This document shows positions 12,975 through 24,108 of a stretch of 64,000 nt of DNA, one piece after another. Position 1 is the stretch's first letter. Every line of letters starts with the position of its first letter. A program made the translations under genes and the position numbers. A model generated the notes under the pieces. It was not told the origin of the DNA. It worked only from the letters and a program-made list of their open reading frames with translations, and made no database searches. The DNA comes from Boesenbergia rotunda. Taxonomy: Eukaryota; Streptophyta; Magnoliopsida; Zingiberales; Zingiberaceae. Where the stretch lies: positions 505,139 to 569,138 of the forward strand of contig JAGFNQ010005392.1 of NCBI GenBank assembly GCA_024364735.1. The letters run 5' to 3'.

Positions 12975-15644
12975 TTAAAAGAAAATTTTACTTCTAGAAA
13001 ACATAAAAATGAAACATGCAATGAAAGAAAATACAAGAAAGAACAAACTCCCCTTTATTTCTGGCGGTCGGAGTCTATCAAGAAATAACCTCCATCGTGG
13101 TAATGGAGGAGTATATGTAGTTGAGAGAGCTGCCTTCATTTGATCAATTTCATGGTGCATGTCTCCCACACACTTGAACTTTACAAAAAAATGTTCAGGT
13201 GGCCGAAGGCGATTTAGGTTCAAGATCCATGTAAGAAATGGAGTATTATAAATTAAAGTAAGATCTACTCCTCCCTCTTGATGCTTTTTGAAAGTCCTTC
13301 CAGGAGGTTGGAATCTGTTTAGATGGAGCACCCACTCCAGAAGTCTTCTGGACCCTACAAAACCATGTAATACCTCTCTCAAGCGTGCAGGGTAAGAAAG
13401 AAATGAAATAATATCAGTCTCTGCATGAAATATATCCAAAAATGCATCATATCCAATGAAATCAATTCTTGGTACCTCAATGAATTTTTCACAATTATTT
13501 TCCACCAAAGATATATCAAGAAACTTATCACCACCCATAAAATCTATTTTGGATACTTCACTGGAATTTTCACAATTATTTCCCACCAAGGATGTATCAA
13601 GCAATGCATTACAACCAATGAAATCAACTTTAGGTGTCTCTATCAGTCTTTCACAATCAATTTCAGCATAAGATATATCATGAGATTCATCATAACAAAC
13701 GACATCAATTTGAGGCACTTCTAAAAATTTTTCACACTCAGCATTTGCATCTGATGTATCACAACATGCTTCATATTCAGCAAATTCAACACTAGGTACC
13801 TCTATAGATTTTTCACAATCAAATTCTACAAAGGATATATCAGGAAATTCATCACAGGCAATAACATCAGTTTGAGGTACCTCTATAGATGTTTCCAAAG
13901 AAATAGGAGGAATACTTACCTGATCGTGCTGAAGAATACCTGGAGGTTCTACAAGAGTAGATGTATTCATGGCCTCCTCCTGGTCAAGTATATGCTCCAC
14001 TTCAGGTTCAGGTTCTGGTGGACACTCAACTGAAACAGGTGATTCTTGGGTTCTTGCTTCCACCATGCAAGTCCCTACACTTTCTGGCTTATCCTCTGAA
14101 TCTTTTAATGCACTAGTCAATGATGGTGGTCCCTGGGGCTCTGTGCAATCCCCTACACCAATGGAATCATTTCCTATGCATGCTTCTTCAGTAGTATCTG
14201 CGACAACCATATGAGAAAAATTAGGACCATCAATAACACTATCATCACAAAATAAAAGATGAGAAGGGTCCTGTAGTGCGTCAGAATCTTCTTCTTGAGC
14301 TGAAAAATTTGAAAATGAATTTTGAACAAGAATTTCAGGAGGAATGCATGCTGTAGGTGCCCTAATTTTGATGTTTTCTTCTTCTTCTTCCACCAAAGTT
14401 GCAAGATCACTTGAAGAAGGACTTGGCCATGCACTAGGGTCACCTTGAACTGATATAAAATCAACTCCGGGGCTGTTTTGAATGGGAAAATGGGATGCTG
14501 GAATTTTTTCAGGAAATACGGCATTTAGAGTGTTTAAACTTGACACAACCTCTTCATTCCCCAAAGTTAGATCACAATCATGCTCCTCAGAATTAAGAGT
14601 AGCTTGAGAAGGTATTTGTCCTGATATTTGGGCTTTTATTTGATTCATTTGATCAACCAATTGTCCAAAGCGTCTTCTGATGTCTTGAAGCTTTTGTTGT
14701 TCTTGAAATGTGACATAAGGTTGCTGAAAATCAAGAGTAGACTGTGCATTCTGAAATTGGAGCTGTTGGGGCTGCTCAAATGGTTGAATAGGCTAATTAA
14801 ACTATTGAAAATTTAACTGATAGCAAGGATGATGTTGCTAGAAATTATTGTTCTGAAAATTCTGAAATTGGGGCTAACATTGTTGATTGAATTGTTCAAA
14901 TGCTTGAGGGTGAAAATTCTGAGTGTCTTGCTGAAAATTCTGACCTTGAAACTGGCAATCTTGCTGAAACTGTTGGAATTGTAGCTGAAAGGATGGTTGA
15001 ACTTGCTGAGAATTATAGCCCTGAAAATTCTGGTTTTGAAGTGGAAACTGCTGTGGTGAAGATTGAAATTGAGTGGGCTGAAATCCTTGATTTTGTGGCT
15101 GAAAACTTTGATTCCAAGTCTGAAAACTTTGATTCCAAGTCTGAAAACCTTGCTGCGGTTGTTGAAGTTGCTGCTGTAAAGGTTGATATTGTTGCTGAAA
15201 ATTAAAATTCCCTTGGAAACCTTGTTTATTCCCTTGAAATGGTTGCTGGAAATTTTGAAACGTTGGCTGGAATTGCTGATTTTGGGGCTGGAATTGTAGA
15301 TTTTGGGGTTGAAATTGCTGTGGCTGCTGGAATTGTTGTAATTGTGGCTGAAAAAACTGATTTGTTTGCTGAAAATTCGAATAGGGTTGTTGGAAATCTT
15401 GATTTGGCTGCTGAAATTGTTGGAAAGATTGACATTGTGGCTGCCCTTGCTGAAATTGATAGTTTGGTTGCTGAAAATTTGAATGGGATTGCTAAAAAGA
15501 TTGGTTTTGCTGCTGAAGCTGTTGACATGGCTGCTGGTAAGTAGATGAATCACTGTTGGGTCTTTGTTGGGATCTCAAGTGCTTAAGCCAATTTTTTAAC
15601 TCCACCAATAAACCTTTGAGCTCTGGTTGTGCAGTTGAAAACAT
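12975..15644 (-). pseudogene. Gypsy-1 Gln-rich protein with C-terminal membrane segment
   Basis: One frame of 890 codons from ATG 15644 to the stop at 12975, broken only by five TAG codons (15492-15494, 14874-14876, 14838-14840, 14802-14804, 14793-14795). All five fall in a Gln-rich stretch where CAG is the expected codon. Layout: 1-50 a helical start (LKGLLVELKNWLKHL); 51-310 Gln/Phe/Asn-rich; about 310-345 a short coiled coil (KLQDIRRRFGQLVDQMNQI); about 345-600 acidic; about 600-740 repeats of roughly 27 residues around IDFxGxDxFLD; 766-865 three copies of a W-x-L-x-L-N/D-R-x-x-PP motif; 866-884 a hydrophobic stretch like a tail anchor. I do not recognise the family. It sits where gag would be. 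The C-terminal part is conserved in Gypsy-2. Confidence 0.75.
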
Positions 15645-15781
15645 TTTGATCTTGTAGCCCTGTCACAAAACAAACAAGAAAAATGACAGCAACCGTATAC
15701 AAAAGATAAAGTACAAGAAAATAGAATCAAATGATATGTCCATAAGCACACAAGCAAAAATCAAACAACTCAACTAGTAGT

Positions 15782-15799
15782 TCCCCGGCAACGGTGCCA
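15782..15799 (-). promoter_or_regulatory. Gypsy-1 primer-binding site
   Basis: Minus strand TGGCACCGTTGCCGGGGA, eight bases from the LTR end at 15807. The Gypsy-2 version (39542-39559) reads TGGCGCCGTTGTCGGGGA. The likely primer is a tRNA ending CGGGGACGGCGCCA-like; I infer tRNA-Asp from remembered gypsy sites. Confidence 0.7.
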
Positions 15800-15806
15800 A
15801 AAATTT

Positions 15807-18515
15807 TGATGGACCCGCTAACTAGGTGTCCCGAATGTGGGTCTCAAAATTTAGATATGTGTAAAGCTGGAAACCCTTTTTGCTATCAAAGAATGAGAAC
15901 GTAGTAAAGGGGCCACAGGTCGTATTTTTTCTAGGGCTAGTTGAGGTTGTTTGATTCTAGCTCGAGTTTATGTGTCGTTGAATTTTTGGATTTTAAATAA
16001 AATCTGGGTTTGGTTTCAATTAGAAATGAAATCGCAATATAAAGTAAGGAACTTAACCATGGAACTTAACCCAAGTAATTCAACCAATGAACTCAAACAA
16101 ATGGGCAATTAAATCAATTGATGCAACTTTGCAAAATTCAGGAAATCAGACTTAACCCAACTGCAAGAGTACACAACAATTGGTTTGGAACTTCAGAGGT
16201 TATCACTCAAATCCGAAACATTCACGTGATACAAAAAGCATGCAACTAACACTTGATGCGCAAGAGAGATGCTTATGTGCCAAAAGCTAATAGTGAAGTG
16301 CAAAACTAAATGCAGAACTCTAAACTGACCATTCCAAAGTGAAACTCATCAATTAACTTGGAAATCAAGCTCATAGTGAAGTACTATGCATGAGAAAAGG
16401 AAGAAATTCAGAATTGAATGCAGCAAATCAAAAATGGACTTAGTGCAGAATTCGAATGCAAGAATTCAGAACATGAAGCAAAGATGAGGCTACGGTTCAG
16501 AAACAAACCAAATGCAAATTAAACTGAATTCGAGCACAACAATTCACTAAAAGATAGATTGCATCCTGATACAAATCATTGCTGACACTTACCTTGATAC
16601 AACGTGCAGAAAATTGAGCAACTTGGCACGCAGACAAGGGAAACTGAATGTGCCGAGTATGATACTAATGCAGGACTCTTATCTAATACTTAAGACTTGA
16701 AACTGATCGATGCATCATTAGAAAGCACAGCTATAAATCAGATGATGTGCAGGGATGAGCAAATAAACTCGGAACTAGAAAACCAGTCAATTCAGACGCA
16801 ACTGGATGCGGAAATGATGCTCAAGAATTTAGAAATTCAGCAACAAATGAAATGCAAGAACAAACAAATCAAACTCAGATTCAAAGCAACAATTTAATGT
16901 TCAGAAAAGCTTCCGAAAAGCTAATGTTCATTCACGCACAATTCAGAAACATGTCAACCAATACTTGCAGAAGTAAAACTGAATCTACAGAAAATGTGAT
17001 CTGACACACATAAGCTAAAACCCACTGCAGTGATGAACTAAATTCAGAAATGATCAATTCGCGAAGAAAGCTGGGACTGAATACATTAGCTCACTAAAAT
17101 TTATCTCTAACTTCAGGAATTTAAACTAGGCACAACTAAGTTTGAGGTAAACTGAAAGAAAATTCAAAAATTAGATTGATACGCAATGCAGAAAACAGGG
17201 ATACAAACTGATGCGCAAGAATGAAATTGCAAAGCAACTGAAATTAAGTGAAGTATTAACTAAACAAGCTAGCTAACTAATGAAAGTACAGATTCGAACC
17301 ACTAATTAAAGCATAATCAATCCAGAACCAAAACTAAGGCAACTGATATAGAAATTCAGACATGAAATGAACTGCAGAAATGAAATTACAGCTAACAAAT
17401 TGAAAAACACTAAGTAAACTAAGCCTCAATTCCTCCCTTAGTTCAAGAACTCCTTGCTTGTCACACAAGGGTGAGCCTTGAACCCCTATGCTTAATAAAT
17501 CTCTCAAAAATGTGTCACTGTGACTGACTCAAACCCAAACTCTGCTCCAAGTTGAATTTCCCATCCAATCTCCTCGATCTTGATATGTTGGATTGCGATG
17601 ATGGCGGGGAAATAATCTGAGCACTCCAGAGAACCCCTCCGGATAGCTCAGATGGATGAAGGATGGAACAAAACTGAGATCTGATCAGTGAAGGGCAGAG
17701 CTGACGAAACCCTCAATCAACTCTGTTCTTGGGTGAATTTGAGCTTGAGACTTCACGAAAACATCTTCCCGAGATCCATGACTTGATCCAATGAAGAAAT
17801 TGAGTGGTCACGCCCACGGATTGAAGAAAACTGAAGAAAACTCGAAGAACTGCTGAAGAAGACGATGGTTGCGGCGAAGATGCGACACTGTGCAATGTGG
17901 AGAAACTTTTGATTAAATACTTTGAAATGAATGACCCAGATTTTTCAGGTCAAATCCAACGGTTGATCTTTGTCCGATCTGAACCAAACTTTGATGATGT
18001 TGATCAAGGGTCAGGATCTGCCTCCCAGTAGCTCGGATCCACCAGATTTGCAATGGATGGCCTAGATCAACCTAATCTTTAAATGGACAATCTAGAGCCC
18101 TCTGAGCTTGATCCAACGGTTGGATGATCTCTGATTTGGATGAAAATCTTAGATCGTGACCTGAGTGCTTGATCAGCCTTAACCCTAGCTCGGATTAACT
18201 CAGAAGTTCCAGATGGCTCAGATCTAGCCGTTTTCGAATCGGACGGCCCAGATTAATCTGAAGCTTGATCACTCGATCCGGGTCCCTTTCCGACTCAAGT
18301 TTGACCCAACATGCCCTAGGTCCATGATCCTTCCATGCCTACAAAAATAAATCAAAAATTTAGTGGCAAAATAATTCAAATGTGTAAAGATTTGCAATTA
18401 AGTCCAAAATAAAAGTAAGTCCTAGAACCTAGGGTAAATTCACAATTAAGAAAGAAAAACATGGGTCAAATTTGGATTTTAGCATCTGAAATAACCAATA
18501 AAATAGCACTTATCA
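15807..18515 (-). mobile_element. Gypsy-1 5' LTR
   Basis: A near-identical partner of 7829-10539. It ends cacttatca at 18515, followed by the second gcgat duplication. In element sense transcription should start within it and read leftwards. Confidence 0.92.
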
Positions 18516-19294
18516 GCGATCCCTTGATCGTCGGCAGATCAAGCCCCGGAAATCCGGATATCAAATATAATCTCCTTCTCGGTGGAGTAACCTCTCCACA
18601 ACGGGTTCAACAGAATAATGTAAATAAGCACAAGAACCACAAGAAGGCTTACCGATCACTTAGGACAGAAGAAACACAAGAGAACTCTTTCCCCGAGCTC
18701 CACTTAGCACAAACCTCACGCAAGAAATCCCTGCTCTTCGTGCCTTGCTGATGGACTCGCCAAGCTCTCTGCTTCTTCTAAGTGCTCAAGTCGTGGATCA
18801 ACAGATCACTCAAAGAGTAAGCTTCAGTTGCTTCAAGATTCAGAGTAGTGCACAACAGATGGAGAAGCAGCTTGTCGCCAGAGAAGATCTCTAGTCCATT
18901 CTTGAGGCTTCATCGCTACCAAGCCCTTAAGCCTCTCCCACTGATCGCCAGGTCACAGCCACCTCTCTGCAGCTCCCAGCTGCTCAACTGCAACTGCCCA
19001 CCTACCACTGAGCTCTCCTGGACTCCCTGAGCTTCCCTCAGACGAGCCCCAGTCAGCAGCTCCAGCAGCGCCAGCATCCGTTGCAACCTGAGATGGATCC
19101 CTGCCAAACCTGATGTAGCAAAAGCCTCTGTTTGACTCTCCTTGTGCAAACCTGATTCATCTGCACACTTAGCAGCTCATTAGAATAGCAAATCAACAGA
19201 AGATCAAAACATCAGAACATATCAGTGGTGATCAGAAGAGAAACAGAACGCAATCAGAACTCTGACAGTGCTTTTGAATTAAAGCTGCCAGCTA

Positions 19295-19630
19295 CTGACC
19301 GATCAGGCCACTCTCTGACCGATCAGGCTCCAGCCTAATTGGTTATAGTGAGAAGCTCACGACAATTGATCATTCACCAGAACGATCTAAATAGTATCCC
19401 TGATCGGTCACCGGACCGATCATGAGCCGATCAGTAGGCTTCCAAACTCACTGTATGCTCCCTGATCGGTCACCAGACCGATCAGGAGCCGATCAGTAGG
19501 GTTCCCAAACTCACTGTATGCTCCCTGATTGGTCACCAGACCGATCAGACATAGTTGGATCGGTCACCAGACCGATCCACAAGGGAACTCCATGCCAACT
19601 TCCTTGATCGGTCACCAGACCGATCTAGGC
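19295..19630. repeat. GATCGGT/ACCGATC word array in Copia B LTR
   Basis: About ten word copies, several as gatcggtcaccagaccgatc, a head-to-head pair around six bases. Almost the same pair recurs at 1870-2265. In LTR sense the array lies upstream of the presumed transcription start. Confidence 0.75.
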
Positions 19631-19734
19631 AAGGTCAAATCTCCTCTAAGTCACGAGAACAAGCTTCCAGCCCTTCTCTGACTCATTCTTAGTCCCCCGG
19701 ACCAAGACTCCGTGCCCAGTTTCACTCATCGAGA

Positions 19735-20240
19735 CTTCAACCTAGCCCTCCAAGCTAGGACCTGACCCTCCAAGCCAGGGTTTCATCAAACCTAGCTCTC
19801 CTAGCTAGGACCTGGCCCTCCAAGCCAGGACTTCATCCAACCTAGCCCTCCAGGCTAGGACCTGGCCCTCCAAGCCAGGGTTTCATCCAACCTAGCTCTC
19901 CAAGCTAGGACCTGACCCTCCATGCCAGGGTTTCATCCAACCTAGCCCTCCAAGTTAGGACCTGGCCCTCCAAGCCAGGGTTTCATCCAACCTAGCCCTT
20001 CAGGCTAGGACCTGGTCCTCCAAGCCAGGATTTCATCCAACCTAGCCCTCCAGGCTAGGACCTGGCCCTCCAAGCCAGGGTTTCATCCAACCTAGCTCTC
20101 CAAGCTAGGACCTGACCCTCCATGCCAGGGTTTCATCCAACCTAGCCCTCCAAGCTACAAGCCAGGGTTTCATCTAACTTAGCCCTTCAGGCTAGGACCT
20201 GGCCCTCCAAGCCAGGATTTCATCCAACTCCGTGCCCAGT
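19735..20240. repeat. Minisatellite of paired hairpins in Copia B LTR
   Basis: About eight tandem units of about 60 bases. Each has two small inverted repeats, CCTAGCCCTCCAAGCTAGG (stem CCTAGC/GCTAGG) and CCTGGCCCTCCAAGCCAGG (stem CCTGGC/GCCAGG), followed by a spacer ending tttcatccaa. Confidence 0.9.
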
Positions 20241-20338
20241 CCCCAACCAGGACTTAATCCCAATCATCTCATTAACCCAAACTAAAATCGGTGTCAACAC
20301 CAAAACAACAATCAGGGTCAGACTGCATCAACTGATGC

Positions 20339-21838
20339 AGGAGAGTTCCACAAGTTCACTACTTTAGGGTCTTTGGATGTAAGGTCTATATTCTAAATAC
20401 CAAAGATGACCTAAGGAAGTTTGAGTCAAAAGCTGATGAAGGAATCTTAGTTGGTTATTCATCCACTAATAGGGGTTATAGAGTTTACAACAAAAGGACA
20501 AAGGTGATTGAGGAGTCCTCAAATGTCGACTTTGATGAATCAACAAATACCTACCCTAGAAAAGCCTCAATTGATAAGGATATGGAAGACGCCCAACCCC
20601 TTGCCCAAAGAATCCAATACCTACATTTGGAGGGCAATGATCAAGGGGGAGTAAGAAGTACCTTAGAGAATGAGGAAGAAGTAGTCAATGAACCCACGAC
20701 CTCTAAGCCCTTGAGATATCACCAAGATTACCCTATTGACCAAATAGTGGGTGATGTCACTCAAGGAGTAAGGACTAGGTCCTATTTTAGAGACCAAACT
20801 AGTCAAATCGCCTTAATATCTCAATTAGAACCTAAGTCTATTGATGAAGCATTGGGAAATGTAGATTGGGTCTTAGCCATGCAAGAAGAGCTAAATCAAT
20901 TTGAGAGAAGTGAGGTTTGAGATTTGGTTCCTAGGCCCAATGATTGCACCATTGTAACTACGAGATGGGTCTTTAGAAACAAACTAGATGACCAAGGCAA
21001 AATCACTAGGAAGAAGGCTAGATTGGTAGCTAGGGGGTTTAACCAAGTTGAGGGATTGGATTATGATGAGACTTATGCCCCCTAGCTAGATTAGAGTCCA
21101 TTAGAATTCTACTAGCCTATGTCGCTCACATGGGTTTCACACTTCACCAAATGGATGTGAAGTCGGCATTCCTTAATGGGATTATTAAAGAAGAGGTCTA
21201 TGTAGAACAACCCCCGAGTTTGATGACCCTGATTATCCAAGACACGTTTACAAATTGAGAAAAGCTTTATATGGATTGAAACAAGCTCCCCGGGCTTGGT
21301 ATGAAAGGTTTTCTTCATTTCTAGTGTCTAAGGGGTTTAGGAGAGGAACAATTGACCCTACTTTGTTCCTAAAATCTAAGAATAAGGACATATTTGTTGC
21401 CCAAGTGTATGTAGATGATATCATTTTTGGGTCAACAAATAATAATTTTCTATAAGAATTCATCAAATGTATGGAAAATGAATTTGAGATGAGTCTTGTA
21501 GGAGAGCTAACTTTCTTTTTAGGACTTCAAGTTAAGCAAACTAATGAAGGAACACATGTTTTTCAAACTAAATATGCTAAAGAAATGCTAAAGAAATTTG
21601 ACCTAGAAAATGCTAAGGTAGCATCTACCCCCATAGGAACAAATGTGAAAATGGATAGTGACCTTGAAGGGAAAACGATAGACTCTAAACAATATAGGAG
21701 CATGATTGGTAGCCTACTATACCTAACCGCTAGTAGACCCGATATACTTTTTGCGGTAGGTATGTGTGCAAGGTACCAATCTTGTGCCAAAGAGTCCCAT
21801 TTAGTTGTAGTTAAGAGGATCCTAAGGTATGTTAAAGG
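20339..21838 (+). pseudogene. Copia A integrase C-terminus and reverse transcriptase
   Basis: Starts within integrase at VHYFRVFGCKVYIL, runs through the linker (ADEGILVGYS) and enters RT: RWVFRNKLD, LHQMDVKSAFLNG, YGLKQAPRAWYERF, the YVDDI motif at about 21408-21422, and LTASRPDILF. It stops at VKRILRYVKG, where the family X LTR has landed. Breaks: TGA 20918-20920 in place of Trp, a one-base loss at about 21085, an indel at about 21213, and TAA 21453-21455. The remainder is 30344-30865. Confidence 0.9.
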
Positions 21839-23140
21839 TGTTGGTGCAAGAAGCACCATATCGAACCTTGTTTTGATATTGGCAAAGGGTTCAAAGTTAA
21901 GTACTATTTGTGATCTAATAAAGTTACTCAAGTGTGCAGGAAAGTCCTAGGTAATCTAAGCAATAAGTCCTGGCCGTGGGCTGGGCAACATGTCCTGACA
22001 TAATGTTGGGCAATAAGTCCTGGTCGTGGACAGGGCACTAAGACCTGGCCGAGGGCTGGGCATCGAAGACCTGCTTGGAAGGTGGGTACGAAGTCTTGGT
22101 CGAGGACTGGGCACGAAGCCCTGGCAAGGAGTTGGGCACCGAAGACCTGCTCGGAAGGTGGGCATGAAGACCTGGTCAGGTGCATGGGGCAAAAGTCCAA
22201 CCGGAGGAGCCGGTTGGCAAAAGGTAAACTCTCCTGAGAGGAGTAGGTGAGGACGCGCTCCCCGTCAAGGGAACAGTAGGCGTCGGCTCGACTTAGGGTT
22301 CCATTTGGGAGACACGAAGTCAGAACCAAGACAGCTACGGCTGTAAATACCTAACATTTCTTGCCTTGTTTGTTGTGGAACTAACCTTGGATGCAGGGAC
22401 CAAAGGAACGTATTTCTGCAGCTCAGAACACCCCAAAGGAGAAGGGCAGCAGCTGGGCTAGGTGCCCGGGAGGTCCCGGGCGCCCAAGGTCAAAGCCAAA
22501 CAACTAATTGAGCAAGAATCACTTCGAAGACTTACTGGGCTAGGCGCCCCGATGGTCCCGGGCACCTCGGATGGCTCAGGCACCCTGGGTCCAAGCCAAC
22601 TAAGTGATCGAAGCGAAATCAGCCGAGAAGCCAGGAGACCAAGTCAACCGGGGTGCTCCCAGTGTCCCGGGCGCCCCCGTCAGCTCCGTGGCTGATTCTG
22701 GAGGGATAAGCGCTGATCGAGCTTCGGATGAGATTTCTCGGATCCAAAGGCACGTGTCAGGCGCCCCCAGCGTCCAGGGCGCCCCCAGAAGTGCTATAAA
22801 AGGGGCTCGACCCCAAGGCTTCAGAACATCAATTTTCCAACACCTATACTCTCTTCGTTCAAGTGTTCTGCTCCGGAAACCTTCGATCTCGAGATTCTAG
22901 CGCCGACGACGACCCTCTGCTCCAAAGTAGATCCACACCGGGCGTCGGTAATGAAGAATATAATTGTCCTTTTTACTGCATTACTATTGTACAAATCTAT
23001 GTAATTCTTTACGCCATTATAGAATTGCCCGCAGTAACAGTCAAGGACCGTGGGCCTTGGAGTAGGAGCCGACCGCGACTCCGAACCAAGTAAAAACACT
23101 TGCGTTCTGTGTGTTTGATTTGAATTTCCGCTGCACATTC
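21839..23140 (+). mobile_element. Solo LTR, family X, left part
   Basis: Starts TGTTGGTGC and continues at 30272-30343 to end CCAACA, giving about 1374 bases. The Copia A target duplication aaagg is at 21834-21838 and 30344-30348. There is no internal region, so it is a solo LTR. It is related to LTR Y but has a different internal array (21955-22200, units around ctgggcaacaagtcctgg), GGGCGCCC-type words at 22465-22790 and a TATA box (TATAAA 22795-22800). Y1 is inserted in its 3' end. Confidence 0.88.
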
Positions 23141-23239
23141 TGTTGGTGCAGGAAGCACCATATCGAACCTGGTTTTGATATTGGCAAAGAATTCAAAGTT
23201 AAGATTATTTGTGATCTAACGTTGTTCACTGAGTGTGCA

Positions 23240-23515
23240 GAAAAAGCCCTAGCGAAGGACTGCTAGGCACCTGACGAAGGACTGCCAGTATCCAAGCCCT
23301 AGAGAAGGACTGCTAGGCACCTGGCGAAGGACTGCCAGCAACCAAGCCCTAGCGAAGGACTGCTAGGCAACTGGCGAAGGACTGCCAGCATCCAAGACCT
23401 AGCGAAGGACTGCTAGGCGCCAGGCGAAGGACAGCTTGGGACTAAAGCCCTAGCGAAGGACTGCTAGGCGCCAGGCGAAGGACAGCTCGGCATCCAAGCC
23501 CTGACAAAGGACCAT
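23240..23515. repeat. Hairpin minisatellite in Y1 5' LTR
   Basis: Tandem units of about 50 bases, each with CCTAGCGAAGGACTGCTAGG (stem CCTAGC/GCTAGG) and CTGGCGAAGGACTGCCAG (stem CTGGC/GCCAG). The matching array in the 3' LTR is at about 28935-29255. Confidence 0.9.
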
Positions 23516-24090
23516 CAGGCAAAAGTCCAACCAAAGGAGCGGTTGGCATCAGGTACATTCTCCCGAGAGGAGTAGGTGAGGACGCGTTCCCCGTCGAGGG
23601 AACAGTAGGCGTCGGTTCGACCTAGGGCTCCATTTTGGAGACCAAAGTCAGAACCAAGACAGCAAAGGCTGTATAAACTAATAATTAATTGTTTTATTGT
23701 GTTTTGGACTAACCCTAGATGCAGGACCGAAGGAACGTGTGCCTGCAACTCAGAGAGCCTCAAAGGAGTGAGGCAGCAGCTGAGCAGGGTGCCCTGAGTG
23801 TCCAGGGCGCCCCCAAGGTGAACCAGAACCAAGTGAAGCAAAAAGGGCTTCGGTTGCCTATTGGGCAGGGCGCCCTCAGCAGCCAGGGCGCCTTGGGCCC
23901 AGGTCTGCGAAGCCTCATCTTTATCCACAGCCGAGATTTCTGCGCGGAAGAAGTCAGCCAAGGCGCCCTCTGCGACCAGGGCGCCCCCAGAGTCAAACTT
24001 ATCCATATTCGGATGGGATAACTGTTGACCGAGCTAAATCCGGATCGGCTGACACGTGGCAGGGTGCCCCCGACGTCCAGGGCGCCCCTA

Positions 24091-24108
24091 GGTGCTATAA
24101 ATAGCACC
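24091..24108 (+). promoter_or_regulatory. Y1 5' LTR TATA box inside a palindrome
   Basis: GGTGCTATAAATAGCACC: a TATA box whose flanks are perfect inverted repeats (GGTGCTAT/ATAGCACC). The 3' LTR has the identical motif at 29852-29869. It is the likely core promoter for the element RNA. Confidence 0.75.

Larger units (their letters stand above)
7829..18515 (-). mobile_element. Gypsy-1: pol-less LTR retrotransposon with a Gln-rich protein gene
   Basis: Two near-identical LTRs (7829-10539, 2711 bases; 15807-18515, 2709 bases) begin TGATAAGTGC and end TCA in element sense. They are flanked by a perfect 5-base target duplication gcgat (7824-7828, 18516-18520). The primer site is at 15782-15799 and the polypurine tract at 10540-10554, so the element runs right to left. 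There is no protease, RT, integrase or recognisable zinc knuckle; the only long gene is 12975-15644. It must rely on another element's enzymes. The primer site TGGCACCGTTGCCGGGGA resembles the TGGCGCCGTTGCCGGGGA site I remember from Tat/Athila gypsy elements; that clade assignment is inference. Confidence 0.9.
18516..20310 (-). mobile_element. Copia B 5' LTR, remainder after Gypsy-1
   Basis: Continues the LTR broken at 7828, giving an LTR of about 2.0 kb. It contains GATCGGT words (19295-19630) and a hairpin minisatellite (19735-20240). The right end is uncertain: ...caaca at 20310 matches the inverted TGTTG end at 7607, but the sequence up to about 20338 is not yet clearly Copia A. Confidence 0.7.
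1870..20338 (-). mobile_element. Copia B: Ty1/copia retrotransposon, degenerate, interrupted by Gypsy-1
   Basis: Read on the minus strand: 5' LTR (20310 or so down to 7607, with Gypsy-1 inside), a Met-tRNA-type primer site, gag, protease, integrase, RT and RNase H ending at 2811, then non-coding DNA and the spliced gene at the left edge. The gene order (integrase before RT) defines Ty1/copia. The long gag with a Ser/Glu-rich tail and the RNase H end (HHSRTKH, IRDHV, LADIFTKPLP) resemble the SIRE/Maximus lineage, as I recall it. Its right end abuts Copia A's integrase at about 20311-20338, so it seems to have inserted into Copia A. The exact LTR end and target duplication are not resolved, and the left LTR is not in the window. 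Confidence 0.8.

Noticed and set aside
13425..13724. Plus-strand 99-codon frame
   Set aside because: Antisense shadow of the acidic repeat part of the Gypsy-1 gene.
14900..15544. Plus-strand frames rich in Ala/Glu/Val and other minus-strand frames over the same DNA
   Set aside because: They are shadows of the Gln-rich frame on the minus strand; repetitive CAG/CAA codons keep the other frames open by chance.
22462..24107. Several 70-160 codon frames across LTRs X and Y
   Set aside because: They lie in GC-rich word arrays on both strands, have low-complexity Pro/Ala/Arg content and no homology; they are by-products of composition.
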